NCBI RefSeq assembly: GCF_004522215.1
Contig: NZ_SDLR01000004.1
Span: 815,277 to 879,276 of the forward strand
Direction of reading: 5' to 3'
Source of the DNA: Ammoniphilus sp. YIM 78166
Lineage (GTDB): Bacteria; Bacillota; Bacilli; Aneurinibacillales; RAOX-1
DNA: 64,000 nt
Made by a program: the position numbers and the translations under genes. The notes under the pieces are model-generated. The model was given only the letters and a program-made list of their open reading frames with translations, had not been told where the DNA came from and ran no database searches. Shown here piece by piece: positions 1 to 8,896 of the stretch; position 1 is the stretch's first letter, and each line of letters starts with the position of its first letter.

Positions 1-560
1 ACTCCCAACCTCGAAAAAACATAAAGAGGTCCTCCAGTTCATTGTAATCATTATCGGTTTGGGAGCAAAACGCTCGGTTTCGTGATCAAAGTAGGCTGGT
101 TATTTGGAATTGTTCCAGGTATGGGAGCAAACGGCATCCTTTCGTGAGCATCGGCCATCTTTTCGTGAGCAAAACCAAATTTTCGTGACCAAACAGACCC
201 GGACGCCAGTTATGGGGTTCGAGAACGGACAAGGATCATAAAAAAAAAGCGTAATTACTTAAAAAAGCAGCTTAAATATCAGAGACTCTAACCCGAAGTT
301 TAGATGCTCTTAGAAAAAGTAGTCCAAAATCACTCCAAACTTCAAAAACCTTCGCGAGGTCTTGGAATCATTACTGGTATGGGAGCAAAATGGTCGGTTT
401 CGTGATCATCCGGACCCGAAAGGGAAACAAGCCTTCCCGGACCTGGCGAGGATGAAAAATAAAAGCCTAGTTACCTAAAAAATCAGCATGAAATCGGAGG
501 CTCTAAACCAAAGTTGAGAGTACTCATAAAAAACTAGACTAAAATTACCCGAAAACTTGA
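1..560. repeat. Degenerate long repeat with 21-bp phased core
   Basis: Non-coding stretch built of diverged repeat units. The core TGGGAGCAAAA followed by TTCGTGATCA occurs at 60-88 and again at 380-408. An AT-rich part (runs of A, then TTACTTAAAAAA or TTACCTAAAAAA, then CTCTAA and an AAGTT motif) occurs at about 241-345 and 455-560. Within the first core, GGAGCA/TGATCA/TGAGCA/TGACCA hexamers start at 62, 83, 124, 145, 166 and 186, so they sit on a 21-bp phase with one 20-bp step. No reading frame is convincing. It resembles the TGGGCG arrays at 3921 and 61061. Confidence 0.6.
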
Positions 561-787
561 GCCAGGCGGTACCTCAACCAAGCGATCCCTCCGTTTCAGG
601 GCACGAACCGTGGGTGAGTTTCATGAGAATTAGCACGGCTTGGCTCAATAACCATTGTATTAAAGAGCCTGGATGATCAGGAGCCTTGTGAAAAATGGAT
701 CTCCAAGCAACATGCCGCAGCCAAAAGAAGGAAAGCACCTCCTCCGTGTCAAATTAGTTTGATTAACTAACAACTCTGGAGGAAAGT
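561..787. other. Non-coding leader before the CapA-like gene
   Basis: No convincing gene is seen between the repeat region and the CapA-like gene. An AGGAGG-like ribosome site (GGAGG at 779-783) lies just before the ATG at 788. I could not pick a confident promoter. Confidence 0.4.
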
Positions 788-2209
788 ATGATATTCCGAT
801 TAGGTTTCCTATTGTTTTTCTTGTTAACCACCACCTTCCGGGCGGAAGCAACGTCTGCTCCCCCCATTTTGTTGGCTAAAGATCAGCCCTATGCTCTGAT
901 TGGCGCATCTACCAAACCGATTGATCCTCCTCTTGTCAAAGAGGGAAGAACGCTTGTACCTGCCCGGTTTATCGCGGAGCAGCTAGGGGCCACCGTAGGT
1001 TGGGAAGAGACGAATCAATCAATTACCATCGTAGTCAAGGGCAAACAGATTTCCATGGTTGTCGGACAACCGAGAATGCAAGTCCAGGAACAGTGGGTGG
1101 AACTTGACGTTCCTGTCCAATTAATCAAGGGAAGAACGTATCTTCCTTTGCGTGCGTTAGTTGAAGTACTGGATTGGAAGGTCACGTATGATCGAGGGTT
1201 CATCGTAGTCAGTCAGGAGGGAATGGACCAAGCCAAGCTCGACAACCTGCGGAAACAGTACGAAGCAGCTCTGCCTCCGATTCGTATTCTGTTTGCCGGA
1301 GATGCGATGTTTGATGGGTCGGTTAAGACTGCGGTACGAAAGCACGGACCAGATTATCCTTTTTTATTTGTAAAAGAGGAAGTACAGAAAGCAGATTATG
1401 CCATAGTTAATCTAGAGACTGCTGTGACGAACCGTGGGGAGAAGGATTCTGTACAAAAGTTTAATTTCAGGTCGGATCCGATCTCGCTGAAGGGTGTGAA
1501 AAACGCGGGCTTTGACATGGTTTCGCTTGGGAATAATCATGCGCTGGATTACGGAAAAGAGGGCTTCCTGGATACCCTCAAGTATCTAAAAGAACAGGAC
1601 TTGAAGTTTATTGGGGCAGGCATCAATCTAGAAGAAGCTTTTCGTGCGGAAAAAGTGGAGATCAACGGAAAGACGATCAAATTCATGGCGTTCTCACGGT
1701 TCCTCCCGTCTACGACTTGGTATGCTCAGAAAAATCGTCCAGGCATGGCCAGCGCCTATCAAGAGGGTCCAGTACTCGAAGCCATCAAGCGAGAGAAAAA
1801 GGACACCGATTACTTACTAGTCTACATCCACTGGGGAGTCGAACGGGATACCCGCCCTCAAGCTTGGCAGAGGAGTTTTGCTAAAAAGATGATTGACGCC
1901 GGAGCAGATGGGATCGTCGGAGCTCATCCGCATGTTCTTCAGGGGTTTGAATATTACAAGGGAAAGCCGATTGCCTATTCGATCGGAAACTTCGTTTTCC
2001 CGGACTATGTGAAAGGACCAACAGCCCAAACGGGGCTTTTAACAGTGCAATTGAAGAAGGATAAGGTTGGATTAGAGTTCAAGCCTTATTATATCAAAAG
2101 CAACCAGGTTACCGCGATCAGTAAGAAAGAGCAAGAGGACCTGTTAAAGTATCTGGAGTCGATCTCGTATGGAGTGAAGGTAGAGGGGTATGAGGTCCGT
2201 CCGAGATGA
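788..2209 (+). CDS. CapA-family metallophosphoesterase-like protein with N-terminal copper-amine-oxidase-like domain
   Basis: Predicted exported protein of 473 residues. Residues 1-21 are a signal peptide. Residues about 40-145 form a Cu_amine_oxidN1-type domain (EGRTLVPARFIAEQLGA and GRTYLPLRALVE motifs), which in Firmicutes usually sits in cell-wall proteins. From about 165 comes a CapA/PGA_cap domain with LFAGDAMFDGS, VNLETAVT, GNNHALDYG, IHWGVE, GAHPHVLQG and SIGNFVF motifs, the metal-binding signature of this calcineurin-like family. CapA proteins take part in poly-gamma-glutamate capsule synthesis or anchoring, but no capB/capC genes are adjacent, so the substrate is unknown. GGAGG precedes the ATG by 4 nt. 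It stands alone and the next gene is about 245 bp downstream. Confidence 0.85.
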   Translation: MIFRLGFLLFFLLTTTFRAEATSAPPILLAKDQPYALIGASTKPIDPPLVKEGRTLVPARFIAEQLGATVGWEETNQSITIVVKGKQISMVVGQPRMQVQEQWVELDVPVQLIKGRTYLPLRALVEVLDWKVTYDRGFIVVSQEGMDQAKLDNLRKQYEAALPPIRILFAGDAMFDGSVKTAVRKHGPDYPFLFVKEEVQKADYAIVNLETAVTNRGEKDSVQKFNFRSDPISLKGVKNAGFDMVSLGNNHALDYGKEGFLDTLKYLKEQDLKFIGAGINLEEAFRAEKVEINGKTIKFMAFSRFLPSTTWYAQKNRPGMASAYQEGPVLEAIKREKKDTDYLLVYIHWGVERDTRPQAWQRSFAKKMIDAGADGIVGAHPHVLQGFEYYKGKPIAYSIGNFVFPDYVKGPTAQTGLLTVQLKKDKVGLEFKPYYIKSNQVTAISKKEQEDLLKYLESISYGVKVEGYEVRPR

Positions 2210-2292
2210 TCGTAATTCATGCGATTTCGGAGGAGAGGGTTGCATTGGGACAGGGTAGCTCTTGTTTGCCGCGTCCAAGAGGTGCTTCATGG

Positions 2293-2326
2293 TTAAAGTG
2301 TCTGGCTGATGAAATGGTCTGTCTGG
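2293..2326 (+). promoter_or_regulatory. Candidate upstream activator site for the PAS sigma-54 regulator
   Basis: The 13-mer TTAAAGTGTCTGG at 2293-2305 is repeated exactly upstream of the iron alcohol dehydrogenase (5690-5702). A second TGTCTGG follows 21 bp later at 2320-2326. Both 13-mers lie 74-96 bp upstream of a -24/-12 element, a normal distance for a bacterial enhancer-binding protein. Function is inferred. Confidence 0.5.
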
Positions 2327-2400
2327 TTAGTGTCGGTTTTTTGATGGGGTGTGTTCAGGGGGGCTAGGGTAGAAGTGTTGATTTATGTTGTCTCGAGACT

Positions 2401-2416
2401 TGGCATAAAAGTTGCT
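2401..2416 (+). promoter_or_regulatory. Sigma-54 (-24/-12) promoter of the aldehyde dehydrogenase gene
   Basis: TGGCAT, five bases, TTGCT: an excellent match to the RpoN consensus TGGCAC-N5-TTGCW with both invariant GG and GC dinucleotides. It lies 38 bp upstream of the chosen ATG, and the gene for a sigma-54 activator is immediately downstream. Confidence 0.8.
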
Positions 2417-2454
2417 AATGAAATAAAGTGAGTTCACGGAGAGGGGTTATGATC

Positions 2455-3915
2455 ATGTCAACCATGACTGAAGTTCAAATGTTGAAGAATTATATCGGAG
2501 GCAGGTGGGTAGAAGCCACTTCCGGAAAGGTGGATACGGTTCCAAATCCTGCGACAGGGGAAGTTTTAGCAAGGGTGCCTCTGTCGTCCCGAGAAGATTT
2601 GGACCAAGCGGTGGCTGTGGCAAATGAAGCGTTTAAATCCTGGAAGAAGGTTGCAGTTCCTCGCCGTGCGCGTATCTTGTTCCGTTACCAGCAGCTGTTG
2701 GTCGAAAACTGGGAAGAGCTTGCGCGCCTAGTAACGCTAGAGAACGGAAAAAGCTATGAAGAAGCGTACGGAGAAGTACAACGTGGAATCGAGTGTGTGG
2801 AATTTGCGGCAGGGGCTCCAACCTTGATGATGGGAAATCAGCTTCCAGACATCGCTACCGGAGTGGAATCTGGTATGTATCGTTACCCAATCGGAGTAGT
2901 AGGGGGAATTACTCCGTTTAACTTCCCAATGATGGTACCTTGCTGGATGTTCCCGCTGGCAATTGCGTGCGGAAACACTTTCGTATTGAAGCCATCCGAG
3001 CGTACGCCGATATTGGCCAATCGTTTAGCCGAATTGTTCACAGAAGCTGGACTGCCAGCAGGAGTGTTGAACATTGTTCATGGGGCACATGACGTAGTAA
3101 ATGGAATCTTGGAAAATGAAGATGTAAAAGCGGTATCCTTCGTGGGATCCCAGCCAGTGGCAGAGTATATTTATAAAACAGCAGCTGCTAACGGCAAGCG
3201 TGTTCAGGCGTTGGCTGGAGCGAAAAATCATTCCATTGTGATGCCGGATGCTGATTTAGATAACGCAGTAAGCAACATCATCGGTGCTGCTTTTGGATCT
3301 GCTGGAGAGCGCTGCATGGCATGCGCAGTAGTAGTCGCGGTTGGCGATGTTGCGGATGAACTGGTAAGCCGTTTAAAGCAAGCAGCTGAAGAGATTCGCA
3401 TCGGAAATGGAATGGAAGAAGGCGTATTCTTGGGTCCAGTCATTCGGGATCCGCACAAAGAGCGTACGCTGAAGTACATCGAGATCGGGGAAAAAGAAGG
3501 AGCAGAGCTTGTTCGTGACGGTCGCTTGGACGCAGCAGTGAGCGGGGAAGGCTACTTTGTTGGACCGACCATTTTTGATCAGGTGAAGCCTGGTATGACC
3601 ATCTGGAACGATGAAATTTTTGCTCCGGTATTATCGATTGTTCGCGTGAACGATCTGGATGAAGCGATTGAGCTGACGAATAAATCCGATTTTGCGAATG
3701 GCGCGTGTCTCTTCACCGACAGTGCAAAAGCTATTCGCCAATTCCGCGAGGATATTGATGCGGGGATGCTCGGCGTAAACTTAGGCGTGCCAGCACCGAT
3801 GGCGTTCTTCCCATTCTCCGGCTACAAGAAGTCTTTCTACGGCGACTTGCATGCCAATGGTCGTGATGGAGTGGAATTCTATACACGTAAGAAGATGTTA
3901 ACGGCTAGGTATTAA
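2455..3915 (+). CDS. mmsA: CoA-acylating methylmalonate-semialdehyde dehydrogenase
   Basis: Aldehyde dehydrogenase superfamily member of 486 residues, the usual length of the MmsA/IolA group. It oxidises methylmalonate or malonate semialdehyde to propionyl- or acetyl-CoA with NAD and CoA, in valine, inositol, beta-alanine or 3-hydroxypropionate breakdown. Visible signatures are [17 protein letters not shown] near residue 145 (the PMMVP form typical of this subfamily), KPSERTP, the [13 protein letters not shown] cofactor motif and the catalytic cysteine in GERCMACA (Cys287). I chose ATG 2455 because GGAGAGGGG lies 8 nt upstream; a GTG at 2428 and an ATG at 2449 are in frame. The sigma-54 promoter and the downstream activator and iron alcohol dehydrogenase suggest an alcohol-to-semialdehyde-to-acyl-CoA route. 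The exact substrate is not certain. Confidence 0.9.
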   Translation: MSTMTEVQMLKNYIGGRWVEATSGKVDTVPNPATGEVLARVPLSSREDLDQAVAVANEAFKSWKKVAVPRRARILFRYQQLLVENWEELARLVTLENGKSYEEAYGEVQRGIECVEFAAGAPTLMMGNQLPDIATGVESGMYRYPIGVVGGITPFNFPMMVPCWMFPLAIACGNTFVLKPSERTPILANRLAELFTEAGLPAGVLNIVHGAHDVVNGILENEDVKAVSFVGSQPVAEYIYKTAAANGKRVQALAGAKNHSIVMPDADLDNAVSNIIGAAFGSAGERCMACAVVVAVGDVADELVSRLKQAAEEIRIGNGMEEGVFLGPVIRDPHKERTLKYIEIGEKEGAELVRDGRLDAAVSGEGYFVGPTIFDQVKPGMTIWNDEIFAPVLSIVRVNDLDEAIELTNKSDFANGACLFTDSAKAIRQFREDIDAGMLGVNLGVPAPMAFFPFSGYKKSFYGDLHANGRDGVEFYTRKKMLTARY

Positions 3916-3920
3916 TAGAT

Positions 3921-4134
3921 TGGGCGCTGCCACCGATTAATTGGTCGCTTCCGGCCCTCAAATGGGCGTTCGCCCGTCGGCATTGGGCGCAACCACCGAA
4001 TAATTGGTCGCTTCAGACCCTTAATTGGGCGTTTAGCTGCCGGAATTGGGCGACTCGCTCTGGATTGGGCGCAACCACCGAATAATTGGTCGCATCCCGC
4101 CCTCGAATGGGCGTTCGCCCGCCGGAATTGGGCG
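3921..4134 (+). repeat. Array of 11 TGGGCG/TGGTCG units with 21-bp period
   Basis: TGGGCG or TGGTCG hexamers start at 3921, 3942, 3963, 3984, 4005, 4026, 4047, 4066, 4087, 4108 and 4129. Every step is exactly 21 bp except one of 19 bp (4047 to 4066). The intervening 15 bases are variable but often read as short CG-rich inverted segments such as CGTTCGCCCG. The array fills the gap between mmsA and the sigma-54 regulator. An open frame runs through it but looks non-genic, and the 19-bp step would break any heptad repeat. Confidence 0.85.
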
Positions 4135-4261
4135 GCCCCAAGGTCGGGTCACCCCGCCCAAGCTATCAGGATTCCACCTCCGTGTGGAGTCCTATTTTTT
4201 TGCTTTCCAACAATCAAGGGTTCCTTTACACTTAGAGAAAGTCAAATCTACGAGGTGAACC

Positions 4262-5674
4262 ATGTTGCAGTCGGAACCGACCTTGGAGTCTCTATCTCAA
4301 CGCCTGCAAGACGCAGAAAACATGGTCGAAACATTAAAGACGGTACTGGACTCTGCTTTTGAAGGGGTAGTAGTGATTGATGCTCAAGGCATCATTAAAG
4401 AACTGAATCAGGCGTACAGTGAGTTTTTAGGGATTAAACGAGAAGAAGCGATTGGCAAGCATGTCACAGAAGTCATTGAAAATACCAAAGTCCATCGCTG
4501 CATTGAAACGGGCATCGCGGAGCGCGGAGTGATTCAGCGGATTTTTGGACAGGACATGGTCGTTCATCGCATCCCGATCTGGCGGGATGGCGTCGTCGTT
4601 GGGGCCATCGGGATGCTGATTTTTCAGGGTGTGTCTGAGGTCTATAAGATTCTACAGCGTTTACAGGGGCTGTCTCGGAAGGCAGGCGATAAGGAAAAAA
4701 ATCAATTGGATGGGATTATTGGGAAAAGTCCCGCTATTACCGAGATTAAGCGGATTGCCAGTCGGGCCGCAAAAGTGCCCTCGACAGTCCTGATTACCGG
4801 AGAGAGCGGCGTGGGAAAAGAGGTGTTTGCGCGAGCGATCCACCAAAAAAGCGCGTATGCGGATGGCAAATTTGTCGGCGTGAATTGTGCGGCCATCCCC
4901 GAACAATTGCTGGAGGCGGAGCTGTTTGGCTATGAAGAGGGCGCTTTTACAGGGGCTAAAAAAGGCGGTAAACCGGGTAAGTTCCAATTGGCTCATAAAG
5001 GGACAATCTTCTTAGATGAAATCGGCGATATGCCGCTGTATATGCAAGCGAAAATCCTTCGTGTGCTAGAGGAGCGAGTGGTGGAGCGAGTCGGAGGCTT
5101 AACCCAAACGGAAGTGGACGTGAGGATTATTACGGCCACTAACAAACCCCTTGAGGAGATGGTACACAAAGGGCTGTTTCGGGACGATTTATTTTACAGA
5201 CTCAACATTATCCGCCTGCATATCCCTGCCCTAAGAGAACGAAAAGTGGATATTCCTTTTCTCATTGAGTTTCACATGGATCGCTTGTGCCGAAAGTTCG
5301 GTTTTGAGCCCAAGGATTTCACGAAGGAGGCCATGGAAGTCCTGCTTAGCTACTCTTGGCCGGGAAACATCCGTGAGCTGGTCAATACCTTGGAGCTGAT
5401 GATTGGAATGGCAGAAGGAAGCGTGATTCAGCGAGGGGATTTGCCCAAACATTTTTTCTCTCCCTATCTTAAGGACATGCCCGAGCCTGCGGTGACGCAA
5501 CCACCTAGCAGAGTGCCGCAAGACAGGGATTGGCGAGAATTGATTGTGGACAACGAAAAGGAATGGATTGTGCAAGCCTTAATCGAAGAAAAAGGCAATA
5601 AGGCCGCGACGGCGAAGCGACTAGGGATTCATCGATCGACGCTTTATGAAAAGCTGAAGAAATATCAATTGTAA
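4262..5674 (+). CDS. PAS-domain sigma-54-dependent transcriptional activator
   Basis: Bacterial enhancer-binding protein of 470 residues. A short coiled N-terminus leads into a PAS sensor (about 20-130, FEGVVVIDAQGIIKEL). The AAA+ domain follows (about 155-390), with Walker A GESGVGKE, the sigma-54 contact loop GAFTGA, Walker B GTIFLDEIGD, and the arginine-rich FRDDLFYRLN segment. A Fis-type helix-turn-helix (NKAATAKRLGIHRSTLYEKL) ends the protein. There is no receiver domain, so it probably senses a small ligand through PAS. GAGGTG precedes the ATG. It lies between two genes that each carry a -24/-12 promoter and a shared 13-mer, so it very likely activates both mmsA and the iron alcohol dehydrogenase. 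Confidence 0.93.
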   Translation: MLQSEPTLESLSQRLQDAENMVETLKTVLDSAFEGVVVIDAQGIIKELNQAYSEFLGIKREEAIGKHVTEVIENTKVHRCIETGIAERGVIQRIFGQDMVVHRIPIWRDGVVVGAIGMLIFQGVSEVYKILQRLQGLSRKAGDKEKNQLDGIIGKSPAITEIKRIASRAAKVPSTVLITGESGVGKEVFARAIHQKSAYADGKFVGVNCAAIPEQLLEAELFGYEEGAFTGAKKGGKPGKFQLAHKGTIFLDEIGDMPLYMQAKILRVLEERVVERVGGLTQTEVDVRIITATNKPLEEMVHKGLFRDDLFYRLNIIRLHIPALRERKVDIPFLIEFHMDRLCRKFGFEPKDFTKEAMEVLLSYSWPGNIRELVNTLELMIGMAEGSVIQRGDLPKHFFSPYLKDMPEPAVTQPPSRVPQDRDWRELIVDNEKEWIVQALIEEKGNKAATAKRLGIHRSTLYEKLKKYQL

Positions 5675-5689
5675 TGTTGTTGGTGTGTC

Positions 5690-5702
5690 TTAAAGTGTCT
5701 GG
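5690..5702 (+). promoter_or_regulatory. Candidate upstream activator site (second copy)
   Basis: Exact second copy of TTAAAGTGTCTGG, 74 bp upstream of the -24/-12 element at 5776. A related TGTGTCT lies just before it. Confidence 0.5.
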
Positions 5703-5775
5703 TTTTTGTTCGATGGTGGAGGGAGATCCTACACTCCGTTGAAGAGGAGGCTTGGTATAGAGCCATGGGATGTTT

Positions 5776-5791
5776 TGGTATAAGAATTGCA
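5776..5791 (+). promoter_or_regulatory. Sigma-54 promoter of the iron alcohol dehydrogenase gene
   Basis: TGGTAT, five bases, TTGCA, with the invariant GG and GC at correct spacing, 41 bp upstream of the ATG at 5833. Confidence 0.75.
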
Positions 5792-5832
5792 TTTAAAAGA
5801 AAGCGTCATCAGCATTTCAAAGGGGGATAACC

Positions 5833-7029
5833 ATGGCCTTTCATCAATTACTTATGCCAAGCAGGATATTATATGGAGAAGGATCTTTCGGTGAAGTAGG
5901 AAAGCAAGCCCAGTTGTTGGGCAAGAAAGTCTTAATTATCAGCGATCCGATCATGGACAAGATCGGCAATGTAGCCCTTTGTGAGAAGTATCTGGAAGAG
6001 CAAGGACTTGAGACTGCCAAATATCTCGGTGTAGACACGGAGCCGACGGACGTTCATGTTAAGGAAGCGCTAGCGATCTGTCATGAAGAGCAGTGCGATG
6101 TGATCGTCGCTGTAGGTGGCGGAAGCTGTATTGATACGGCAAAGGCTGTCGCCGTTATGGTGACCAATGAGGGGACCATCAGCAACTATGTGGGCAACAC
6201 CAAGCCCTTTACTCAGAAGCCGTTGCCGTTGATTGCGGTGCCTACGACGGCAGGGACAGGGTCAGAGGTAACCTCTGTGACGGTCATTATCGATCAAGCG
6301 ACGGATGTCAAAATGATGATTAAGCAGCCGGAACTTTTGCCAGCGATCGCCATTGTTGATCCTGTCTTGACGTTTTCCTGCCCACCATCCGTCACGGCGG
6401 CAACCGGAGTGGATGCTTTGTGCCATGCGGTAGAAGCCTATCTATCCCGCCGTTCCCAGCCGGTCACGGACACGATGGCATTGCAAGCGATCGAGCTGAT
6501 CATGAATAACCTCCGTCAAGCCTACAACCAAGGGGAGGATGTAGTAGCTAGAGATAAAATGGCCTTAGGCTCCATGTTGGCTGGAGTGGCTTTCTCTAAT
6601 GCTTCCGTTACCTTAGTTCATGGCATGTCCCGTCCGATCGGAGCGCTTTTCCATGTGCCTCATGGAGTCTCTAATGCGATGCTGCTTCCAGCCGTTTTGG
6701 AATTCACGAAGGAGAGCGCAGTGGAACGTTTAGCGGAGATTGGTCGAATCATCAAGCCAGAATGGAAAGACCTATCCAACCAAGAGCTAGCGGATATTGT
6801 GATCCTTGAAGTGAAGCAGCTTTGCCAAGACTTGAAGATCCCGAACATGAAGACATGGGGGATTGACCAAGCGAAGTTCCAGGAATTGGTCTCCAAGATG
6901 GCGACAGATGCGCTGGCGAGCGGAAGCCCGGGCAACAATCCGAAGGTGCCGACCCACGAGGAGATTGTTCAGTTGTATCAGGTTTGTTATGAGTATGATT
7001 TTAGCACGCAAGAAAAAGCTATACAGTAG
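5833..7029 (+). CDS. Iron-containing alcohol dehydrogenase
   Basis: Group III (iron-dependent) NAD(P)-linked alcohol dehydrogenase of 398 residues, normal family length. The nucleotide-binding GGGSCIDTAKA is at about residue 95 and the family signature PTTAGTGSEVTS at about 138. Metal-binding histidines fall in DALCHAVEAY, LVHGMSRPIG and VPHGVSNAM. AAAGGGGG precedes the ATG. With the neighbouring semialdehyde dehydrogenase it could oxidise a hydroxyacid such as 3-hydroxypropionate or a short alcohol; that is inference. A strong terminator follows directly. Confidence 0.92.
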   Translation: MAFHQLLMPSRILYGEGSFGEVGKQAQLLGKKVLIISDPIMDKIGNVALCEKYLEEQGLETAKYLGVDTEPTDVHVKEALAICHEEQCDVIVAVGGGSCIDTAKAVAVMVTNEGTISNYVGNTKPFTQKPLPLIAVPTTAGTGSEVTSVTVIIDQATDVKMMIKQPELLPAIAIVDPVLTFSCPPSVTAATGVDALCHAVEAYLSRRSQPVTDTMALQAIELIMNNLRQAYNQGEDVVARDKMALGSMLAGVAFSNASVTLVHGMSRPIGALFHVPHGVSNAMLLPAVLEFTKESAVERLAEIGRIIKPEWKDLSNQELADIVILEVKQLCQDLKIPNMKTWGIDQAKFQELVSKMATDALASGSPGNNPKVPTHEEIVQLYQVCYEYDFSTQEKAIQ

Positions 7030-7051
7030 TTCGTGGTGTGGATTTACAGAA

Positions 7052-7087
7052 TTAAAAGAACCTGGTGAACTCACCAGGTTCTTTTAA
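7052..7087. terminator. Bidirectional hairpin terminator
   Basis: Near-perfect inverted repeat AAAAGAACCTGGTGA / TCACCAGGTTCTTTT with A and T runs on both sides. It serves the alcohol dehydrogenase on the plus strand and the convergent DUF3231 gene on the minus strand. Confidence 0.9.
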
Positions 7088-7089
7088 TA

Positions 7090-8097
7090 TTATGATCTTT
7101 TCGCTAATTCTTTACGGTCATCGGCTGTTGGAGGTTCCTCCATCCAACCGTTTTGGATCATGAGGTCGGCTCCATCTTTACCAAACTCTAACACCTCACC
7201 CATAAGGCGCAAATAATGTGTGCCCAGGTCTTTTCTGCTGCATACCGATAAAGCTAACCCGTAAAACGCTACGGCTGTGATAGTTGACATTTGGATTTGG
7301 AACATGATCAATTTATCCGAAAAAGGCGAAGTGGTGGAGTTTGTCACTCTTGATTCCCAAGAAATAGGGGAATTGAGGTGATCTTCACTAAGCAGCGAGT
7401 TGAAAATCTCGATATGCTTATTTGATATATCAAGTCCTCTCAACAGATGATTTCGGACTTTCTGTGATTGAGCAACTTGACTATAGGCAACCTTTAAGGT
7501 GCTATGCAGATTCATTTTTATCAAATTAAACGTGATGCTATTAATTTCTACAGAAGTTAGCGGACGTCGCTCTCCAATCCATCCGGTTAAAAAATCAGGC
7601 TGTTTAACGAAAGTCACCAATTCAGGAGGATTGATATAAGGAGGGCGGACCATAAGCCCTTTTGCCAGCATAGCTTCCATAATTCGATGATAGAGAATCA
7701 TGCCTTCCATATTGCACTTGATATAGTATGATCTAAGGTCCGAGCGAATAGAAGTAGTCACAGCCGCTCCATAACCATCTATGCCGTGCAATGACATGAC
7801 ATACAAATAGTTTAAGAAAAGTGCATCGTCAAAAAGGCGCGGAGCATTTATATTTACATCCTGATCAGTAAAACCGTGGGGAATTGGAAAGTTTTCCTGT
7901 ATAAAAAATTCCTTAATCCTTTTTACATGACGCTCTGATAGCTCTTGGGCAAATTGATATAACAATCGGATATCTTCATCCTCGATTTTCGCGACCGCAT
8001 ACTTTTGAAAACAAATTGCCGCCGTATCATTTAAATATTGGGTCCAAAGATTACCTATTTCTGGGGCCGTTAATCTAGAGTGATGTTCGGTTTTCAA
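7090..8097 (-). CDS. DUF3231 family protein
   Basis: Protein of 335 residues made of two similar helical halves, as usual for DUF3231, a Bacillales family often linked to spores or coats with a ferritin-like four-helix look (family knowledge; function unproven). Each half begins with a segment like APEIGNLWTQYLND or SPFSDKLIMFQIQM. I chose the TTG at 8097 because GGAGGG lies 7 nt before it; an in-frame ATG at 8187 would add 30 residues that look unlike the family and has no ribosome site. It is monocistronic and shares a bidirectional terminator with the gene on the other strand. Confidence 0.75.
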   Translation of the reverse strand: MKTEHHSRLTAPEIGNLWTQYLNDTAAICFQKYAVAKIEDEDIRLLYQFAQELSERHVKRIKEFFIQENFPIPHGFTDQDVNINAPRLFDDALFLNYLYVMSLHGIDGYGAAVTTSIRSDLRSYYIKCNMEGMILYHRIMEAMLAKGLMVRPPYINPPELVTFVKQPDFLTGWIGERRPLTSVEINSITFNLIKMNLHSTLKVAYSQVAQSQKVRNHLLRGLDISNKHIEIFNSLLSEDHLNSPISWESRVTNSTTSPFSDKLIMFQIQMSTITAVAFYGLALSVCSRKDLGTHYLRLMGEVLEFGKDGADLMIQNGWMEEPPTADDRKELAKRS

Positions 8098-8230
8098 TTG
8101 TCGCCCTCCATTTAACAGTATAAGGAGTCCTCTACGGCAAATTTCTTTATTTGACGGACTATTGTATATGTGAATTATAATATCCAATAATTGTATAATA
8201 ATACATAGGTTTCATGGATATCGTGACTCT

Positions 8231-8896
8231 TTACTCAGCCATCTCTTTTTTTATTCCATGACGAAACAATCGTTTCTGACTATAAAGATTCTCATCCGCC
8301 TCATGGATCATCTCCTGAAGGGACTTCATCTTTCCTTGAGAAACCGAGACACCGACGGACACGCTGATGTCGACTTTCATGGAGAGAGATAATTTGGCTA
8401 TGTTTTGATCCAAGCGGTGTTGAAAGCTTGAGATCGCGGACGGATGGTGCAGGCAGGCAAGGATGACAAATTCATCTCCACCCCACCTAGCGACAATGTC
8501 TTGTCTTCTGGTGTTTTCCTTAAGAATTTTCGAGAGGCCGGATAGTACGTTATCTCCCATTTTATGGCCATAGGTATCATTGATCGTTTTGAAATTATTG
8601 CAGTCGAGGATGAACAAGCAAAAGGTACTGTTGTTCTTTAAGGCATGGTTGGCAAGTTTCGCGAAGCGTTGGGTGACAAATCTGCGGTTGTAGACGCGGG
8701 TTAAGGGGTCTTTCGCTGAGAAGTACATTGCTTTATCGTATTGAAAGCCTAACAGCCATCCAAATAGAGTGAAGCTGCCTGTCATCAAGTAAAAGGAAAT
8801 GGGATGCTCTGAGATGGATAAATCATAGAATAGTAGAAAATAGAAAGTATGAAACAGGACGAAAAGGGAGCTTATCATTCTTCCCTTGAACTGCAT
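8231..8896 (-). CDS. Membrane-anchored diguanylate cyclase (GGDEF)
   Basis: Protein of 221 residues with two transmembrane segments near the N-terminus (about 8-25 and 33-50) and a single GGDEF domain (about 60-215). The catalytic motif GGDEF is intact (RWGGDEFVIL). An RxxD inhibitory site (RRQD) lies five residues before it, so the enzyme should make c-di-GMP and be product-inhibited. No sensor domain is visible beyond the short membrane anchor. It faces the methyltransferase gene divergently across about 200 bp of AT-rich DNA. Confidence 0.9.
   Translation of the reverse strand: MQFKGRMISSLFVLFHTFYFLLFYDLSISEHPISFYLMTGSFTLFGWLLGFQYDKAMYFSAKDPLTRVYNRRFVTQRFAKLANHALKNNSTFCLFILDCNNFKTINDTYGHKMGDNVLSGLSKILKENTRRQDIVARWGGDEFVILACLHHPSAISSFQHRLDQNIAKLSLSMKVDISVSVGVSVSQGKMKSLQEMIHEADENLYSQKRLFRHGIKKEMAE

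Noticed and set aside
3921..4134. 21-bp arrays as a CRISPR array
   Set aside because: The conserved part is only about 6-8 bases and the period is 21 bp; CRISPR repeats are about 24-40 bp with spacers of similar length, and there are no cas genes.
4046..4258. A 70-codon frame across the 21-bp array
   Set aside because: It has no ribosome site, its composition follows the array, and the 19-bp step breaks a heptad pattern.
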